Shown: piece by piece, positions 7,464 to 17,126 of the stretch | How positions within the stretch are numbered: the first letter of the stretch is position 1 | Layout: every line of letters begins with the position of its first letter | Origin: Hyphomicrobiales bacterium | GTDB lineage: Bacteria; Pseudomonadota; Alphaproteobacteria; Rhizobiales; NORP267 | DNA: 39,172 bases | Direction of reading: 5' to 3' | Assembly (NCBI GenBank): GCA_021775855.1 | Contig: JAJFGZ010000015.1 | Span: forward strand, 1-39,172 | The notes under the pieces: generated by a model | What the model saw: only the letters and a program-made list of their open reading frames with translations | The model's database searches: none | What the model was told of the DNA's origin: nothing | Program-made: the position numbers and the translations under genes

Positions 7464-8858
7464 TTACGCCAGCCCGAACCACCAACCGGCAAAGCCGAGG
7501 AAGGCGAAGAACCCGACTACATCGGTAACGGTGGTCACAAAGGTGCCAGATGCAATAGCCGGGTCCACACCCATCCGCTCCAAACCGAGGGGAACGAAAA
7601 TCCCGGCCAACCCCGCGGCAAGCATATTCACGATCATGGCTAACCCAATGATCAAACCCAATTGAATATTAGCGAACCAGAGCCACGTCACGGCGCCAGA
7701 TAGCATGGCAAAAACAAGCCCGTTCACAAGACCGACCATCACCTCACGGTTGATCACCCGCGCAACATTGAAGCTGTCAATCTCCCCTGTAGCAAGAGCC
7801 CGGACCACCACTGTCATAGTCTGGGTCCCGGCATTACCTCCCATCGAAGCGACGATCGGCATAAGGACAGCGAGCGCAACCATCTGTTCGATCGTTGCAT
7901 CGAACAGGCTTATAACCGCCGACGCGAGGATCGCCGTAACCAGATTGACTGACAACCAGGTGATCCGGCTGCGCGAGGCGCCTAGAATGGTGTCGGATAT
8001 CTCTTCGTCACCGACGCCCGCCAGCCGGCGGATATCCTCATCCGCCTCCTCTTCAATCACGTCGATTATGTCATCGACAGTTATCACCCCGACCATCCGC
8101 CCGTCTTCATCCGTCACCGGTGCTGAAATCAAGTCGTAGCGCTCGAACAGGCGTGCCACCTCTTCCTGGTCAGCAGCCGCCTCGACCGTATAAAATTCTG
8201 CTTCGGATATGTCCTCCATAAGGACCGGTCGCTTGGTGCGTAAAAGCGTACTGAGCGCAACATTGCCGAGCGGATGAAACGATGGATCTACAATATAGAT
8301 CATATAGAAATCGTCCGGCAGGTCGTCGGTCTCGCGCATATAGTCGATCGTCTGCCCCACCGTCCAATGGGGCGGTACAGTCACCAGATGATGCTGCATC
8401 CGCCTGCCGGCGGAATCTTCCGGGTAATCCAGACCACGGCGCAGCGCCGCCCGCTCGATCGCCGGAATGAAATCCAGGATCTCGGTTTGCTCACCCTCAT
8501 CCATATCTTCGAGGATCGAGATTGCGTCATCGACCTGGAGGGCGCGCACACCCTCGGCGACTGTATCTGCTGGAAGAATATCGAGGATTTCATCCCTGAC
8601 CCGGTCATCCACTTCGGTCAGGGCCAGCATGTTGAAATCGGAATCCTGGAGCCGCACAAAGGCTTCGCGGACATCCGGTTTGAAGGCTTCGATCAGATCG
8701 GCAAGGTCGGCCTCATGGAGTTCAACAGTCAATTCCCCAAGCTGCACGCGATCCTCATTGTTGACCGCGTCCGCAACCCGCCTGAGAAATTCTGGCGAGA
8801 TGTTGCTGTCATCATCGCGGACAGCAATATCCCGTTCCATAGCCGCCGTGTCTGCCAT
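7464..8858 (-). CDS. mgtE: Magnesium transporter MgtE
   Basis: 464 residues, full length. In order: an N-terminal acidic MgtE_N superhelix (about 20-150) with repeated helix pairs; a tandem CBS domain (about 155-280; APVTDEDGRMVGVITVDDII); and five membrane helices (about 300-464) with the pore signature MGGNAGTQTMTVVVRAL. MgtE is a Mg2+-gated Mg2+ channel of the inner membrane, closed by Mg2+ bound between the N and CBS domains. Start ATG 8858. The upstream 197-base region is shared with a divergent deacetylase gene; it holds a small hairpin but no recognisable M-box. Confidence 0.95.
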   Translation of the reverse strand: MADTAAMERDIAVRDDDSNISPEFLRRVADAVNNEDRVQLGELTVELHEADLADLIEAFKPDVREAFVRLQDSDFNMLALTEVDDRVRDEILDILPADTVAEGVRALQVDDAISILEDMDEGEQTEILDFIPAIERAALRRGLDYPEDSAGRRMQHHLVTVPPHWTVGQTIDYMRETDDLPDDFYMIYIVDPSFHPLGNVALSTLLRTKRPVLMEDISEAEFYTVEAAADQEEVARLFERYDLISAPVTDEDGRMVGVITVDDIIDVIEEEADEDIRRLAGVGDEEISDTILGASRSRITWLSVNLVTAILASAVISLFDATIEQMVALAVLMPIVASMGGNAGTQTMTVVVRALATGEIDSFNVARVINREVMVGLVNGLVFAMLSGAVTWLWFANIQLGLIIGLAMIVNMLAAGLAGIFVPLGLERMGVDPAIASGTFVTTVTDVVGFFAFLGFAGWWFGLA

Positions 8859-8925
8859 GACGAAGCCTCAAATGGAGCGAAAGGGCGTCGCCCAAATCGC
8901 CAATACGGATTCGGTTTGTTGTAAG

Positions 8926-8941
8926 CCAATCCATTGATTGG
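8926..8941. repeat. Small inverted repeat in the mgtE leader
   Basis: CCAATC and GATTGG pair around the loop CATT, about 70 bases upstream of the mgtE start in the divergent region. It could form a short RNA hairpin in the mgtE leader. No known Mg2+ riboswitch consensus surrounds it. Function unknown. Confidence 0.3.
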
Positions 8942-9100
8942 GGGAAGCAGGCGTTCAGATTTCAGAGCAGAACAGCGCATTAAAATAAAATCGATTTCCG
9001 TCACAGATCCCGAAATACATTAACTACGGCGCTTAAGGTTAAATACCTGATTCAGTTGAAATTTTCTTCGATCAGGCAGAGCATTAGGAAATTATTAACA

Positions 9101-9937
9101 ATGTGTACCTGGGTAATGGGTGGCGTTTTGCGTATTTTTACTTACCTGTTCTATATTGGTGTTTTCCTGAATGCTGGAATAACTGGCGCTACCGCCGCTT
9201 GCGAAAGTAATTCTCTTGGGGTGTCGCGCACGATGCGCGTGAATACACAGGCTGGCCTGCGTGTTGGACTAGTCCAATACGCTGAAACACTGCAACTCCG
9301 CGACAAAGAAGTCGTCCTGACATTCGACGACGGCCCCATCGGGCGTAACACCCAACGGGTTCTTGACGCGCTCTCTGCCGAATGTACAAAGGCAACTTTT
9401 TTTGTGGTCGGCAGCATGGCCCGGGCGAACCCGGAGCAATTACGCTCCATTTACCAGGCAGGTCACACTGTGGCCGCCCATTCCAACCGTCACCCCATGA
9501 ATATGAACCGCATGACGCTGGCGCGAGCGCAGGCGGAGGTCAATAACGGCATCAGCGCGATAAACGAGATCCTCGGGACCGCCGGAAGCGCAGCTCCCTT
9601 CTTCCGTTATCCAGGCCTTGCCCATTCGACTCAGATGAACAACTGGTTGGCAACCCGGAATATCGGCATATTCAGCGCCGATGTGATGGGCGATGATTGG
9701 CGGGGCATTTCATCAAACGAAATATTGCGCCGTACTATGCGCCGGCTCAACCAGCGCGGTCGCGGGATCATCCTGCTTCATGATATTCAAAGTAAAACAG
9801 CAAGCATTCTCCCCGCACTACTCCGGCAATTGCAGGAAAACGGCTATCGGGTTGTGCACATCGTCCCGCAATCGAGCCGCCTGCATCTGGCCACTGGACC
9901 GTCCGGCGGCGATAACGGCACCGGCTTCGATCGCTGA
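9101..9937 (+). CDS. Polysaccharide deacetylase (NodB/CE4 family), exported
   Basis: 278 residues from ATG 9101; an in-frame TTG at 9056 would add 15 residues with a basic n-region, and no strong ribosome site decides. A hydrophobic segment (RIFTYLFYIGVFLNAG) acts as signal or anchor. All CE4 motifs are visible: TFDDGP (catalytic base and metal Asp), HSNRH (two metal His), FFRYPG, the GDDW region and ILLHD near the C-terminus. The enzyme removes N-acetyl groups from a polysaccharide or peptidoglycan in the envelope; its substrate is not deducible. It stands alone on the plus strand, converging on maeB with 24 bases between stops. Confidence 0.87.
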   Translation: MCTWVMGGVLRIFTYLFYIGVFLNAGITGATAACESNSLGVSRTMRVNTQAGLRVGLVQYAETLQLRDKEVVLTFDDGPIGRNTQRVLDALSAECTKATFFVVGSMARANPEQLRSIYQAGHTVAAHSNRHPMNMNRMTLARAQAEVNNGISAINEILGTAGSAAPFFRYPGLAHSTQMNNWLATRNIGIFSADVMGDDWRGISSNEILRRTMRRLNQRGRGIILLHDIQSKTASILPALLRQLQENGYRVVHIVPQSSRLHLATGPSGGDNGTGFDR

Positions 9938-9961
9938 TCCGAGCCGTCCCCGGATTACCCG

Positions 9962-12235
9962 CTAATCCGCAAAACTTTGCGCATCGGCAACTGCCACTGC
10001 AGTCATGTTGACAATCCCGCGTACGGTGATGGACGACGTCACCACGTGAACCGGTTTGCTCAACCCGATCAGCATGGGTCCAATTGACAGCCCCTCGGTC
10101 AAGACTTTCGCCGTTGTGAAAGCGATATGGGCTGCGTCGATATTCGGCATGATCAACAGGTTTGCCGGACCGCGCAATTCGGAATCCGGGAAAAGCACAT
10201 TCCTGATGATCGTTGACATTGCCGTATCGGCATGCATTTCGCCCTCGATTTCCAGATCTGGCGCCCGTTCGCAGGCAATCTTATAGGCGTCACGCATTTT
10301 GACCGCGCTCGGGGAATCGACCGCACCAAAATTTGAATGTGAAATCAAACCCACTTTGGGTTTGACCCCGAAGCGGAGCAATTCTTCAGCCGCGAGAATG
10401 GCCATCTCGGCGATCTCGTCAGCGCTCGGATCGTATGTGACATTGGTATCCGCAATAAATACTGTCCCCACATTGGTGATCAGACATCTGAGCGCGGAGC
10501 AATCGCGCACCCCGTCGCGAAGCGGTATGATATCGCGTACGTGCTTCAGGTGCCGCTGAAACGATCCGTATACGCCACAAATCATCGCATCCGCCTCGCC
10601 CCGGTGAACCGCAAGCGCGGCAATCGCTGTTTGACGGGTGCGAATAACTACCTTCGCGGATTGTTCGGTGACGCCGCGCCGCATCATCAATTTATGATAG
10701 TCCCGCCAGGTATCGTCCTGGCGCTTAAGATCGGTCGGATCGATCACCTCAAATCCCTCGCCAGGGCGAACCCGCAGGCCAAGGGATTTTGCTATGTCTG
10801 CAATCCGGTCCGGCCGACCCACCAGAATGGGTTGGGCCAATCCGTCGTCGGCAATGATCTGCACAGCCTGCAAAATCCGCTCGTCTTCGCCTTCGGCGAA
10901 TATCACCCGTTTGGGATCGCGCTTTGCAGATGCAAAAATTGGTTCCATGGTCTGTCCGGAACGGAAAATGAACCGATTCAATTCACGCCTATACTCGGTG
11001 AAATCGTCGATCGGGCGGGTGGCAACGCCCGAGTCCATCGCGGCCTTCGCGACCGCTGGAGCAACTTCGGCGATCAGGCGCGGATCGAAAGGTTTGGGAA
11101 GCAGGTAATCCCGCCCAAACCGCAAACTCTCTCCCGTATAAGCGCGCTGCACGATATCCGACGGTTCGGCCCGCGCCAGAGCGGCGATTGCCTCCACGCA
11201 GGCTATTTTCATGGCTTCGTTGATTTCGGTTGCGCCCACATCAAGCGCGCCCCGGAACAGGAAGGGAAAGCAAAGAACATTGTTGACCTGGTTGGGATAG
11301 TCCGAGCGTCCCGTCGCCAGGACAACATCGTCACGCGCCGCGAGGGCGTCTTCGGGCAGTATCTCCGGGACCGGGTTGGCCAGCGCCAATACAAGCGGAT
11401 TGGCGGCCATTTTGCAGACCATTTCGCCCGTCAGAACACCCGGAGCTGAAAGTCCTAAAAACACATCCGCATCACCAATCACATCGTCAAGAACCCGGGC
11501 ATCAGTCTTCTGCGCGTAAACCTCCTTATATTCGTCCATGAGAATCTTGCGGCCTTCATAAACAACACCTTCGATATCCGACACGAATACATTGTCCCGA
11601 TCAGCGCCCATCGAGACGAGCAGGTTCAGGCAGGCAAGAGCCGCAGCACCGGCACCGCTGCACACAATTTTGATATCTTCGATTTTCTTGCTCACCAAAT
11701 GCAGACCGTTGTGGACGGCGGCGGCTACCGTGATCGCGGTACCATGCTGGTCATCGTGAAAAACCGGGATGTTCATCCGTTCCCGGCACTTCTTTTCGAC
11801 GATAAAACATTCCGGCGCCTTGATGTCTTCAAGGTTAATTCCACCGAACGTGGGCTCCAGCGCAACGACAATGTCTACCAACTTGTCCGGGTCCAGTTCG
11901 TCGAGTTCGATATCGAATACATCCACACCGGCAAATTTCTTAAAAAGGACTGCCTTGCCCTCCATGACAGGTTTCGATGCAAGCGGTCCAATCGCGCCGA
12001 GCCCAAGGACAGCGGTTCCATTGGTCACGACCCCCACCAGATTGGCGCGCGAAGTCATGTTTGCGGCCTCCCCCGGGTCAGCAACGATCAGGTTGCAGGC
12101 AGCTGCCACGCCCGGCGAATAAGCAAGCGAGAGATCGCGCTGGTTCTGTAACCGTTTTGTGGGTTCGACGGATATTTTTCCAGGTCGTGGAAACCGGTGA
12201 TATTCCAGCGACATCTCGTCGAAATCGTTTGCCAT
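9962..12235 (-). CDS. maeB: NADP-dependent malic enzyme (MaeB type) with phosphotransacetylase-like domain
   Basis: 757 residues. The N-terminal malic enzyme half (about 1-430) shows [22 protein letters not shown], an NAD(P) fold around [17 protein letters not shown], and LALANPVPE. The C-terminal half (about 430-757) is a phosphate acetyltransferase-like domain ([49 protein letters not shown]). In characterised MaeB enzymes this half is regulatory (acetyl-CoA response) rather than catalytic. It decarboxylates malate to pyruvate with NADP+ in the cytosol. ATG 12235 is preceded by GAGGGAAGAGG. With propionyl-CoA carboxylase nearby, it offers an exit of C4 acids to pyruvate. Confidence 0.94.
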   Translation of the reverse strand: MANDFDEMSLEYHRFPRPGKISVEPTKRLQNQRDLSLAYSPGVAAACNLIVADPGEAANMTSRANLVGVVTNGTAVLGLGAIGPLASKPVMEGKAVLFKKFAGVDVFDIELDELDPDKLVDIVVALEPTFGGINLEDIKAPECFIVEKKCRERMNIPVFHDDQHGTAITVAAAVHNGLHLVSKKIEDIKIVCSGAGAAALACLNLLVSMGADRDNVFVSDIEGVVYEGRKILMDEYKEVYAQKTDARVLDDVIGDADVFLGLSAPGVLTGEMVCKMAANPLVLALANPVPEILPEDALAARDDVVLATGRSDYPNQVNNVLCFPFLFRGALDVGATEINEAMKIACVEAIAALARAEPSDIVQRAYTGESLRFGRDYLLPKPFDPRLIAEVAPAVAKAAMDSGVATRPIDDFTEYRRELNRFIFRSGQTMEPIFASAKRDPKRVIFAEGEDERILQAVQIIADDGLAQPILVGRPDRIADIAKSLGLRVRPGEGFEVIDPTDLKRQDDTWRDYHKLMMRRGVTEQSAKVVIRTRQTAIAALAVHRGEADAMICGVYGSFQRHLKHVRDIIPLRDGVRDCSALRCLITNVGTVFIADTNVTYDPSADEIAEMAILAAEELLRFGVKPKVGLISHSNFGAVDSPSAVKMRDAYKIACERAPDLEIEGEMHADTAMSTIIRNVLFPDSELRGPANLLIMPNIDAAHIAFTTAKVLTEGLSIGPMLIGLSKPVHVVTSSITVRGIVNMTAVAVADAQSFAD

Positions 12236-12316
12236 GGCCTCTTCCCTCTTCTGATTCTGATGTCCAGGTATACTATGACCACGACTCGAATTTCGTGTAT
12301 CTCCAGTCTGAACATG

Positions 12317-12355
12317 AAAAAAGGCTCCAGGATACAGAATCCAGGAACCTTTTTT
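12317..12355. terminator. Strong bidirectional rho-independent terminator after tRNA-Leu
   Basis: Arms AAGGCTCCAGGAT (12321-12333) and ATCCAGGAACCTT (12339-12351) pair over 13 positions with one mismatch and one wobble around a five-base loop. A's flank one side and T's the other, so it can terminate on either strand. It lies about 40 bases after the tRNA-Leu 3' end and 80 bases before maeB, both minus strand, isolating the two units. Confidence 0.8.
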
Positions 12356-12392
12356 GTTTAACGGCTGTAAAGCACGCTATAGCCGGAATAAT

Positions 12393-12479
12393 TGGTGCGG
12401 ACGAGAAGACTCGAACTTCCACGGGTTTTACCCCACAGCGACCTCAACGCTGCGCGTCTACCAGTTCCGCCACGTCCGC
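12393..12479 (-). tRNA. tRNA-Leu (anticodon GAG)
   Basis: 87 nucleotides including an encoded CCA. The acceptor stem GCGGACG pairs with CGTCCGC. The D-arm contains GGCGGAACTGGTAGACGC as in leucine tRNAs. The anticodon stem CAGCG/CGCTG encloses loop TTGAGGT, giving anticodon GAG (reads CUC/CUU). A long variable arm (class II) and the T-arm GTTCGAGTC follow. Discriminator base A is correct for leucine. It sits between an orphan fliN-like gene and maeB, with a strong terminator downstream. Confidence 0.95.
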
Positions 12480-12522
12480 ACGGGCCAATTCGTTGACCGG
12501 ACCGTGACTTAGCAAATGCCCC

Positions 12523-12541
12523 CTCGCTCCACAAGAGCGAG
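12523..12541. repeat. Hairpin between fliN-like gene and tRNA-Leu
   Basis: CTCGCT and AGCGAG pair perfectly around CCACAAG in the 87-base gap between the fliN-like stop and tRNA-Leu. No T-run follows on the minus strand. It may be a weak terminator of the fliN-like gene or part of the tRNA leader; undecided. Confidence 0.35.
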
Positions 12542-12566
12542 ATTGTGATGAGTGGAACAGTAAACG

Positions 12567-12818
12567 TCAGACAAGCCCGGCGTCGATATCTTCCTGGGTT
12601 AGCGGGTGGGTCACCTCGATCGCAATCCGATCGCCTTTTATAACCACAGTCCCTATTGCGATAGGCACTTCGTTTGCCAGGATAGTGACCTCTTCGTTTT
12701 CGTGGGTTTCCATTTCGATGACGGCCCCACGACCCATGCGCAGGAGCTGATGGACCGGCATGTGGTTGCTGCCGAGGACAACAGAGAGTTCAACCTTTAA
12801 ATCGTCGATCAGACGCAT
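12567..12818 (-). CDS. fliN: FliN-like flagellar motor switch (SpoA-domain) protein, orphan
   Basis: 83 residues from ATG 12818 (GAGG just upstream); a TTG at 12839 would add seven. Almost the whole protein is one SpoA/FliN C-terminal domain: [28 protein letters not shown], the [12 protein letters not shown] strand and IAIEVTH. In flagellated bacteria FliN forms the bottom of the C-ring and controls export and rotation switching; SpoA domains also occur in type III secretion. No other flagellar gene is in the window and the usual N-terminal extension is short. It lies divergent from lipB with 57 bases between starts. It could be the working FliN encoded apart from the flagellar cluster, or a repurposed SpoA domain. 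Confidence 0.75.
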   Translation of the reverse strand: MRLIDDLKVELSVVLGSNHMPVHQLLRMGRGAVIEMETHENEEVTILANEVPIAIGTVVIKGDRIAIEVTHPLTQEDIDAGLV

Positions 12819-12875
12819 AGTCCCTCGCAAATCAAACAATTGACGGTTTCGACCTTTTCATGCACCGGTTACCGA

Positions 12876-13577
12876 ATGATTAACCGCTCGTTAACTACAA
12901 ACACTATCCTGAAGACATCGGCCCAGGCCGTGGAATGGCGGGTGTCTCGCGGATTGGTGGATTATCAGGATGCGATCACTCAAATGGAGCATCGCGTCCG
13001 GGAAATACGCGCGGGCCATTTGTGCGAGCAAATATGGTTGCTGGAACACCCGCAGCTCTATACCGCAGGCACAAGCGCCAGGGACGAAGATCTGGTGGAC
13101 CCGAACCGTTTTCCCGTTCACCAGACCGGGCGTGGCGGGCAATATACCTATCACGGGCCAGGGCAACGGGTTGCCTATGTGATGCTCGATCTTACGCGGC
13201 GCGGATCAGATGTGCGCGCATTTGTCGGTGCGCTGGAAGAATGGATCATTGCCAGCCTCGCGGCGTTCGGTATTTCAGCGGAGCGACGCGCCGACCGGGT
13301 TGGTGTCTGGGTTCCGCGGACAGACAAGGGTTCGGACGCAGAAGACAAAATCGCGGCGATCGGGATCCGGGTCCGGAAATGGGTGACCTATCACGGGATA
13401 AGCATCAATTGCGACCCCGATCTGGAGCATTTCAGCGGGATCGTCCCCTGCGGGGTCAAGGAACATGGCGTGACCAGCTTCACTGACCTTGGCCAACCAA
13501 CAAGTATGGGAAAACTGGACGATGTCTTGCGCCGGCAGTTCGAGACAACGTTCGGGCTGACTGTTGACGCTCCCTGA
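12876..13577 (+). CDS. lipB: Octanoyltransferase LipB
   Basis: 233 residues from ATG 12876; an in-frame TTG at 12840 would add twelve, overlapping the opposing fliN-like start region. LipB motifs are clear: [14 protein letters not shown], then the substrate loop [31 protein letters not shown] with the active-site Lys, and FSGIVPCGV with the catalytic Cys. It moves octanoyl from acyl carrier protein to lipoyl domains of 2-oxoacid dehydrogenases and GcvH, forming a thioester intermediate on the Cys. It is convergent with pccA, with only four bases between stops. lipA is not in the window. Confidence 0.94.
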   Translation: MINRSLTTNTILKTSAQAVEWRVSRGLVDYQDAITQMEHRVREIRAGHLCEQIWLLEHPQLYTAGTSARDEDLVDPNRFPVHQTGRGGQYTYHGPGQRVAYVMLDLTRRGSDVRAFVGALEEWIIASLAAFGISAERRADRVGVWVPRTDKGSDAEDKIAAIGIRVRKWVTYHGISINCDPDLEHFSGIVPCGVKEHGVTSFTDLGQPTSMGKLDDVLRRQFETTFGLTVDAP

Positions 13578-13581
13578 AGCC

Positions 13582-15606
13582 TCATCCAATTGATTTTTCG
13601 AATTCCATGATGATCTGATCGACCGCGAGCTTTTCGCCGGGTTCCGCCAGAATAGCGGCAATCACGCAATCGCGTTCGGCTTTCAGCACATTTTCCATTT
13701 TCATGGCTTCGACAACACAGAGCGTCTGGCCGGTCTTGACCGCCTGCCCGGTTTCTACTGCGATGGAAACAACAAGACCCGGCATCGGGCACAATAGCTG
13801 CCCGGACGTATCTGGCGGTTCCTTGTACGGCATCAACAACTGGAGTTCCGCTTCACGCTCGGTATAGGTATGCGCTTCCACATCTATCCCGCGGTGCAGG
13901 AGCCGATATCCGTTGAGCACGTTGTTGACCTGCACGGCGACGGGCTCGGAATTGACCGTGCCCGTCCAGACAGGGTCACCCGGCACCCAGTCGGAAATGA
14001 TCTCAAATCCATCAACCGAGTCGTCGTTGTCGGCAAATGTAATCAGCAACACATCGGGTTCACGCGTGATGGTCATGCGTGCCCGGTAATCGCCGACAAC
14101 CACGACCCTATTCTCACTGAAATTGACCTGTTTGCCGCCCATTTGTCCGGAAATGGCGCGACGGCGGCTGTTGCTGAGATGATCCATCGAGGCCGCAACC
14201 GCGCCGAGTAGGCGGTTGGTTGCTTCATCCGGCGCAACGCCTAAAAATCCGTCAGGAAACTCTTCGGCAATGAATCCGGTGGAAATATCTCCCGATAGCC
14301 ATCGCTCGTGCCCCATCACCGCCGACAGGAACGGGATATTGTGACCGATTCCCTCGATATAAAACGCATCCAGCGCCTGGATCATATGTGTCGTCGCGCT
14401 TTCGCGGTCCGGACCATGGGTCACCAGCTTGGCGATCATCGGATCGTAATAAATGCTAATCTCACCGCCTTCATAGACGCCGGTATCGTTGCGGATGGTG
14501 AGGCAATGGCGGCTGCCCTCGACGGGCGGCTGATACCTGACCAGCCGGCCTGTTGATGGCAGAAAGCTGCGATACGGATCCTCGGCATAGATGCGCGATT
14601 CAATCGCCCAGCCGGTGATTTTAATTTCGTCTTGTTTGAGCTTCAGCTTCTCGCCGGACGCGATCCGGATCATCTGCTCAACAAGATCGACGCCTGTAAT
14701 CAGTTCAGTAACCGGATGCTCGACCTGAAGCCGGGTATTCATTTCAAGAAAATAGAAATTGCGGTCCTTATCGACAATAAACTCCACCGTGCCGGCGCTT
14801 CGGTATTCAACGGCCTTTGCCAGCGCGACCGCCTGTTCGCCCATGGATTTTCGGGTCTTGGCGTCGAGGAAAGACGATGGCGCCTCTTCGATTACCTTTT
14901 GGTTGCGCCGCTGGATCGAACATTCCCGCTCCGCCAGATGGATGACATTGCCCTGACCATCGCCAAGGACCTGGATTTCAATGTGCCGAGGCTGGACAAT
15001 AAATTTCTCGATGAAAATCCGGTCGTCGCCGAAGCTGGCGCGGGCCTCGGATCGTGCCAGCGCGAACCTCTCACCGACCTCGTCTTTCGAATGTGCTACT
15101 CGCATCCCCTTGCCGCCACCGCCGGCTGACGCCTTGATCATGACAGGCAAGCCAATATCCATCGCGACCCGGACCGCGTCATCAGCCGTCTCGATTTCTT
15201 CGGCACTGCCAGGCACCGTGTTCACCTTGGCTTTTTCCGCAAACGCCTTGGAGGCGATCTTGTCGCCCATCACTTCGATGGCACGCACGTTCGGCCCGAT
15301 AAAGGCGATGCCTTCTTTGTCCAGGGCTTTGGCAAACGCCGCATTCTCAGACAGAAATCCGTAGCCAGGATGCACCGCATCGGCACCGGTATCCTTGCAG
15401 GCCTTGACGATTTTTTCGATTCTCAAATACGATTCCGCAGACGCCGGTGGGCCTATATTGACTGCTTCATCCGCCATGCTCACATGTAACGCGTCGCGAT
15501 CCGCATCGGAATATACAGCGACCGTTCCAATCCCCATATCGTGCGCCGTGCGTATGATCCGGCAGGCAATCTCGCCGCGATTTGCAATCAGTATTTTCTT
15601 GAACAT
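13582..15606 (-). CDS. pccA: Propionyl-CoA carboxylase alpha subunit (biotin carboxylase / biotin carrier)
   Basis: 674 residues from ATG 15606 (GGGG five bases upstream). Order: biotin carboxylase N-domain starting FKKILIANRGEIACRI; ATP-grasp with KASAGGGGKGMRVAH and EMNTRLQVEHPVTE; biotin carboxylase C-domain; a BT linker as in PCC (about 500-590); and a C-terminal biotinyl domain with VVEAMKMEN, whose Lys lies 38 residues from the end as usual. CPMPGLVVSI just before it is typical of PCC alpha. With PccB it carboxylates propionyl-CoA to methylmalonyl-CoA. The 3-methylcrotonyl-CoA carboxylase alternative is less likely given the BT linker and the nearby pccB. Convergent with lipB. Confidence 0.92.
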   Translation of the reverse strand: MFKKILIANRGEIACRIIRTAHDMGIGTVAVYSDADRDALHVSMADEAVNIGPPASAESYLRIEKIVKACKDTGADAVHPGYGFLSENAAFAKALDKEGIAFIGPNVRAIEVMGDKIASKAFAEKAKVNTVPGSAEEIETADDAVRVAMDIGLPVMIKASAGGGGKGMRVAHSKDEVGERFALARSEARASFGDDRIFIEKFIVQPRHIEIQVLGDGQGNVIHLAERECSIQRRNQKVIEEAPSSFLDAKTRKSMGEQAVALAKAVEYRSAGTVEFIVDKDRNFYFLEMNTRLQVEHPVTELITGVDLVEQMIRIASGEKLKLKQDEIKITGWAIESRIYAEDPYRSFLPSTGRLVRYQPPVEGSRHCLTIRNDTGVYEGGEISIYYDPMIAKLVTHGPDRESATTHMIQALDAFYIEGIGHNIPFLSAVMGHERWLSGDISTGFIAEEFPDGFLGVAPDEATNRLLGAVAASMDHLSNSRRRAISGQMGGKQVNFSENRVVVVGDYRARMTITREPDVLLITFADNDDSVDGFEIISDWVPGDPVWTGTVNSEPVAVQVNNVLNGYRLLHRGIDVEAHTYTEREAELQLLMPYKEPPDTSGQLLCPMPGLVVSIAVETGQAVKTGQTLCVVEAMKMENVLKAERDCVIAAILAEPGEKLAVDQIIMEFEKSIG

Positions 15607-15638
15607 GTTACCCCGAAACAATGCCTCGTCCGGCCAAT

Positions 15639-15667
15639 TTTATACATCACAACAATGATCATGTCCT
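15639..15667 (-). promoter_or_regulatory. Possible sigma70 promoter of pccA
   Basis: On the minus strand AGGACA (15667-15662) and TATAAA (15644-15639) are 17 bases apart, predicting a transcript start about 25 bases before the pccA ATG. The -10 is good; the -35 matches only its second half. Inferred from sequence only. Confidence 0.42.
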
Positions 15668-15813
15668 GCTACCTTAATAGCTTACGGCGAATTTTATCAA
15701 ATTTATCGATTGGCCAAACATCATCAATTGTGATGTGACGCATCAACTAATTTCCATTGCGGCTTGATTGGGATAGCGCGATAGTCTGATTTCTCTTGAA
15801 AGCAATTCCCCGC

Positions 15814-16749
15814 ATGACGCCGACAATTCCCACCAGCACCGATAAACCTGGCGCCATGACCGGGATAGTATTGCTCCTATGCGCGATTTTGATCTTCACG
15901 TGCCAGGATGCGATCACAAAGCACCTGGCACAGAACTACCCGGTGCCTTTCTTCCTGATGATCCGCTATTGGGCGTTCACGGCATTTGCGGTTGCCTATG
16001 CCCAACGCTCGTCTGGCTCAGTAAAAATATCGATCCGCTCCAAGGTTCCTGTCCTGCAAGTTATCCGGGCATTGATCCTCGTGATCGAAATGGGGATCTT
16101 TGCGGTTGCGTTGGCGCTGCTCAAGCTCGCCGACGCCCACGCGATCTTTGCAATTTACCCATTGCTGACAACAGCACTTGCGGTCCCGATGCTCGGCGAG
16201 AAAGTCGGTTGGCGGCGGTGGATCGCGATCGGCGTCGGGTTTATCGGAGTGCTGATTGTGTTGCGGCCGGGTATGTCGGTGTTTCAGCCCGCCGCCATTA
16301 TCCCGATTGTCGGGGCGCTCGGGTTTGCTTTTTACGCGATCCTGACCCGGATGGTGAGCCACAAGGATGATTTCAGCACGACATTTCTCTACACCGCGCT
16401 GTTTGGCGCCATCGCCGTTAGTTTTGTTGGACCTTTCTATATGTCGGACCCTACACCGGCCGACTGGGGTTGGATCGGTGTCCTGTGTCTCACGGGCGTG
16501 ACCGGGCATTATCTGTTGATCAAGGCGCTGGAATACGCCCCGGCATCAACCCTCCAACCGTTCAATTATCTGATGATTGTGTCAGCGGCGATCGTGGGTT
16601 TTCTCGCGTTTGGTGAAATCCCCGATCGCTACACGATCCTTGGCGCGGCGGTCATCGCCGGCAGCGGCCTGTACGTGATCTGGCGCGAGCATATCCGTGG
16701 CTCTCGTGCCAGCCGCAAGGCGCGCGCTGAGATTGCACGCCCCCGATAA
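15814..16749 (+). CDS. EamA/DMT-family membrane transporter
   Basis: 311 residues from ATG 15814; a TTG at 15796 and an ATG at 15856 are also in frame. About ten hydrophobic helices form two EamA repeats: the first starts at GIVLLLCAILIFTCQDAITK, and the second starts around AAIIPIVGALGFAFYAIL and includes TGVTGHYLLIKALEYAPAS. DMT proteins of this type export metabolites, often amino acids or drugs; the substrate here is unknown. It is the only plus-strand gene between pccA and ybjQ, converging on ybjQ with 16 bases between stops. It is part of the block that separates the two pcc genes. Confidence 0.88.
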   Translation: MTPTIPTSTDKPGAMTGIVLLLCAILIFTCQDAITKHLAQNYPVPFFLMIRYWAFTAFAVAYAQRSSGSVKISIRSKVPVLQVIRALILVIEMGIFAVALALLKLADAHAIFAIYPLLTTALAVPMLGEKVGWRRWIAIGVGFIGVLIVLRPGMSVFQPAAIIPIVGALGFAFYAILTRMVSHKDDFSTTFLYTALFGAIAVSFVGPFYMSDPTPADWGWIGVLCLTGVTGHYLLIKALEYAPASTLQPFNYLMIVSAAIVGFLAFGEIPDRYTILGAAVIAGSGLYVIWREHIRGSRASRKARAEIARPR

Positions 16750-16765
16750 CGCGCAATCCTGGCGC

Positions 16766-17086
16766 TTATCTAAAGCGAATTGCAGTCCCGTTGACCGATA
16801 CCATCAGCATGCCGCCGGATTGACCAACGGATTCGTAGTCCAGATCAACGCCGACAATGGCGTCGGCGCCAAGACCCCGGGCTTCCTCGACCATATCCTC
16901 CAACGCCAAATTTCGGCCATCCCTGAGCACTTTTTGGTAGCTGCCGGAGCGCCCGCCAACGAGGTCGCGGATATTGGCAAAAAAATCGCGGAATATGTTG
17001 GCGCCCAGCACAGCCTCTCCCGCTACGATCCCAAGATAGTCGCTAATCACACGTCCTTCGACATTGTCAGATGTTGTGACAATCAT
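16766..17086 (-). CDS. YbjQ-family (DUF74) heavy-metal-binding-like protein
   Basis: 106 residues from ATG 17086 (AAGGGAGAA upstream). The frame is open to 17239 but that part is the sulfotransferase 3' end in another frame. The sequence follows the family closely: [53 protein letters not shown] then DLDYESVG and [11 protein letters not shown]. YbjQ proteins form small pentameric barrels; a metal role was suggested but is not established. It lies 40 bases after the sulfotransferase stop on the same strand. Confidence 0.87.
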   Translation of the reverse strand: MIVTTSDNVEGRVISDYLGIVAGEAVLGANIFRDFFANIRDLVGGRSGSYQKVLRDGRNLALEDMVEEARGLGADAIVGVDLDYESVGQSGGMLMVSVNGTAIRFR

Positions 17087-17126
17087 GTGTTTTCTCCCTT
17101 CAATTTGATCGGCAACCGAACTACCC

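Noticed and set aside
8859..9055. M-box or ykoK riboswitch before mgtE
   Set aside because: The region lacks the conserved M-box blocks and is short; only one small stem is visible.
9938..9961. Hairpin between deacetylase and maeB stops (ATCCG/CGGAT)
   Set aside because: Short stem, long loop and no T-run; too weak to call.
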